From: Patescibacteria group bacterium
GTDB taxonomy: Bacteria; Patescibacteriota; Minisyncoccia; Phycocordibacterales; UBA2100
NCBI GenBank assembly: GCA_024654485.1
Contig: JANLHO010000057.1
Location: 1 to 38,422, forward strand
Reading direction: 5' to 3'
Length of the DNA: 38,422 bases
The notes below the pieces were generated by a model. It was not told the origin of the DNA and did no database searches. It was given only the letters and a program-made list of their open reading frames with translations. Positions 37,217-38,422 of this stretch are shown in pieces; positions within the stretch are counted from its first letter, which is position 1; each line of letters starts with the position of its first letter. The position numbers and the translations under genes are program-made.

Positions 37217-38419
37217 ATGAAGAAAGCGAACGTTTCCAAATCCACCCGAGGCGTATCGGCCTTGGGCCGAAAGGCTCTTGCGCTGCATAAAAAGCTCGGC
37301 GGGAAGATACGGGTTGTTCCGGCCGCTGTGGTGAAAAACCGCGCCGACCTCGCTCTCGTATACACGCCGGGGGTAGCCGCCGTCTCTTCGCATGTCGCAA
37401 AAAATCCGCAAGAGGCGCGTGAATACACGATAAAAGGCCGCACGATAGCTGTCGTCTCCGACGGCTCGGCTGTCTTGGGCCTAGGCAACATAGGCGCACT
37501 CGGGGCGCTTCCCGTCATGGAAGGGAAGTGCGCTCTTTTCAAAACCTTCGCCGACGTGGATGCATTCCCAATCGTCTTGGACACGCAGGAGCCGGAGGAG
37601 ATAATAGAGACGGTCATTCGCATCGCGCCCGCATTTGGCGGTATCAATCTGGAAGACATCGCGGCGCCGAAGTGTTTTGAGATAGAGAATCGTCTGATTG
37701 ACGAGCTCAACATACCCGTCGTGCACGACGACCAGCACGGCACGGCCATAGTCGTCCTCGCCGCACTCCTGAACGCGCTCAAGGTGGTGGGCAAGAAGCT
37801 TACAAGTGCGCGCGTAGTTATATCCGGCGCCGGAGCTGCCGGCACGGCCATAGCGCGTATATTACACGTGGCGGGTTCTAAGAACATCCTGGTGCTTGAT
37901 AGCAAAGGTATCATCGCGGAAGGGCGTCCCGATCTCTCCAGACACAAAATAGAACTCGCGACATTTACCAATAGAGAGGGCGAGACAGGCGGACTGCGCG
38001 AAGCACTGCAAGGAGCCGACGCCCTTATCGGAGTATCCGGCCCGGGGCTTGCGCGGGCGGCCGACATCCGCCTGATGGCGAAGAAAGCCATCGTGCTCGC
38101 CATGGCCAATCCAGTGCCGGAGATAATGCCCGACGAGGCCAAGCGAGGCGGGGCGCTCGTCGTCGGCACGGGGCGCTCGGATTTCCCCAATCAGATAAAC
38201 AACTCGCTCGTTTTCCCCGGCCTTTTCCGCGGGGCGCTTGATAACAAGGTAACGAAGATAACGGATGAGATGAAGCTAAAGGCTGCCCGTGCGATAGCGC
38301 GCCTCGTTCCGCGTCCGACGCCCAACAAAATAATACCCGACATGTTTGACAAGCGCGTCGCCCCCGCCGTCGCTAAAGCTATGGCGGGCAAGAAAGCGGT
38401 CGCCAAAGTCATCAGTTGA
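37217..38419 (+). CDS. NAD(P)-dependent malic enzyme, short form
   Basis: Oxidative decarboxylation of malate to pyruvate. 400 residues: LVYTPGVAAVSSHVAKNP near 48-64, SDGSAVLGLGNIGALGALPVMEGK with the metal/substrate side, EDIAAPKCFEIE, VVHDDQHGTAIV, then the Rossmann domain VVISGAGAAGTAIARIL and MANPVPEI. It lacks the phosphotransacetylase-like domain of MaeB. NAD versus NADP cannot be told. TG-A-TATTGT (37205-37210) is 6 bases before the ATG. The stop TGA lies 3 bases before the window end. Confidence 0.94.
   Translation: MKKANVSKSTRGVSALGRKALALHKKLGGKIRVVPAAVVKNRADLALVYTPGVAAVSSHVAKNPQEAREYTIKGRTIAVVSDGSAVLGLGNIGALGALPVMEGKCALFKTFADVDAFPIVLDTQEPEEIIETVIRIAPAFGGINLEDIAAPKCFEIENRLIDELNIPVVHDDQHGTAIVVLAALLNALKVVGKKLTSARVVISGAGAAGTAIARILHVAGSKNILVLDSKGIIAEGRPDLSRHKIELATFTNREGETGGLREALQGADALIGVSGPGLARAADIRLMAKKAIVLAMANPVPEIMPDEAKRGGALVVGTGRSDFPNQINNSLVFPGLFRGALDNKVTKITDEMKLKAARAIARLVPRPTPNKIIPDMFDKRVAPAVAKAMAGKKAVAKVIS
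37255..37272 (+). repeat. 18-base palindromic repeat inside the malic enzyme gene
   Basis: ATCGGCCTTGGGCCGAAA, identical to 8266-8283 in rplO. It encodes SALGRK in both proteins, near the N terminus here and near the C terminus there. Confidence 0.6.
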
Positions 38420-38422
38420 GTC

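Noticed and set aside
37090..38190. 366-codon frame antisense to the malic enzyme gene
   Set aside because: It has no family resemblance and an Ala/Ser/Pro/Arg-rich composition, as expected for the complement of a GC-rich gene; the sense strand holds a complete enzyme.

Overview
The window looks like a chromosomal piece of a Candidate Phyla Radiation bacterium (Patescibacteria, most likely a Parcubacteria lineage). The ribosomal-protein run goes rpsE directly to rplO with no rpmD (uL30), a gene that CPR genomes are known to lack. Gene starts lack Shine-Dalgarno sequences, many starts fit leaderless mRNAs, and proteins typical of CPR are present: a VirD4/HerA-like ATPase, an orphan PaaX/Cas2-like regulator, a long-form Ndk and a DUF3298-type secreted protein. 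TAA, TAG and TGA all end genes, so there is no sign of an altered code.

Region 1 (1-9588) is the S10/spc operon segment: rplB, rpsS, rplV, rpsC, rplP, rpmC, rpsQ, rplN, rplX, rplE, rpsN (zinc type), rpsH, rplF, rplR, rpsE, rplO, secY. It is broken by a terminator plus a strong promoter between rplB and rpsS, and by a promoter/terminator cluster in the 329-base gap before rpsN. Region 2 (9585-13641) has a convergent fold-type-II PLP-enzyme homologue lacking the usual lysine, then gmk, adk, map and a LOG-family gene. Region 3 (13701-14356) is a PaaX/Cas2-like gene tightly bracketed by 38-39 base direct repeats. Region 4 (14410-22349) has purD, a membrane protein, the large VirD4/HerA-like ATPase, ndk, a probable small RNA, a beta-CASP nuclease split by one in-frame TAG, and a second Rossmann/LOG-like gene. 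Region 5 (22500-26212, minus) has rplT, rpmI, infC, a VanY-like secreted peptidase and a secreted SNase-like nuclease. Region 6 (26267-38419) has thrC, a DUF3298 protein, a GIY-YIG protein, tmRNA with smpB, two alpha/beta hydrolases, a DUF2784-like protein, ftsH, pyrC and pyrB (divergent) and a malic enzyme.

The most interesting signal lies between the genes. (a) A tripartite three-hairpin element occurs four times, always inside an operon junction and always sense to the genes (rpmC/rpsQ, rplR/rpsE, gmk/adk, infC/rpmI); its arms change in a compensated way. (b) Other junctions carry unrelated hairpins that span the whole gap from stop codon to next start codon (adk/map, rpsE/rplO). (c) About 20 first-in-transcript genes have a TANNNT -10 box ending 6-8 bases before the start codon, which puts the predicted transcription start on or next to the ATG. 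(d) Three related perfect inverted repeats (two of exactly 48 nt) carry a built-in -10 box upstream of pyrB, the DUF3298 gene and a small RNA. (e) Short leader ORFs end in TGA overlapping the ATG of smpB and rpmI. Together these suggest a translation-initiation and coupling strategy that relies on leaderless starts and RNA structure rather than Shine-Dalgarno sites.
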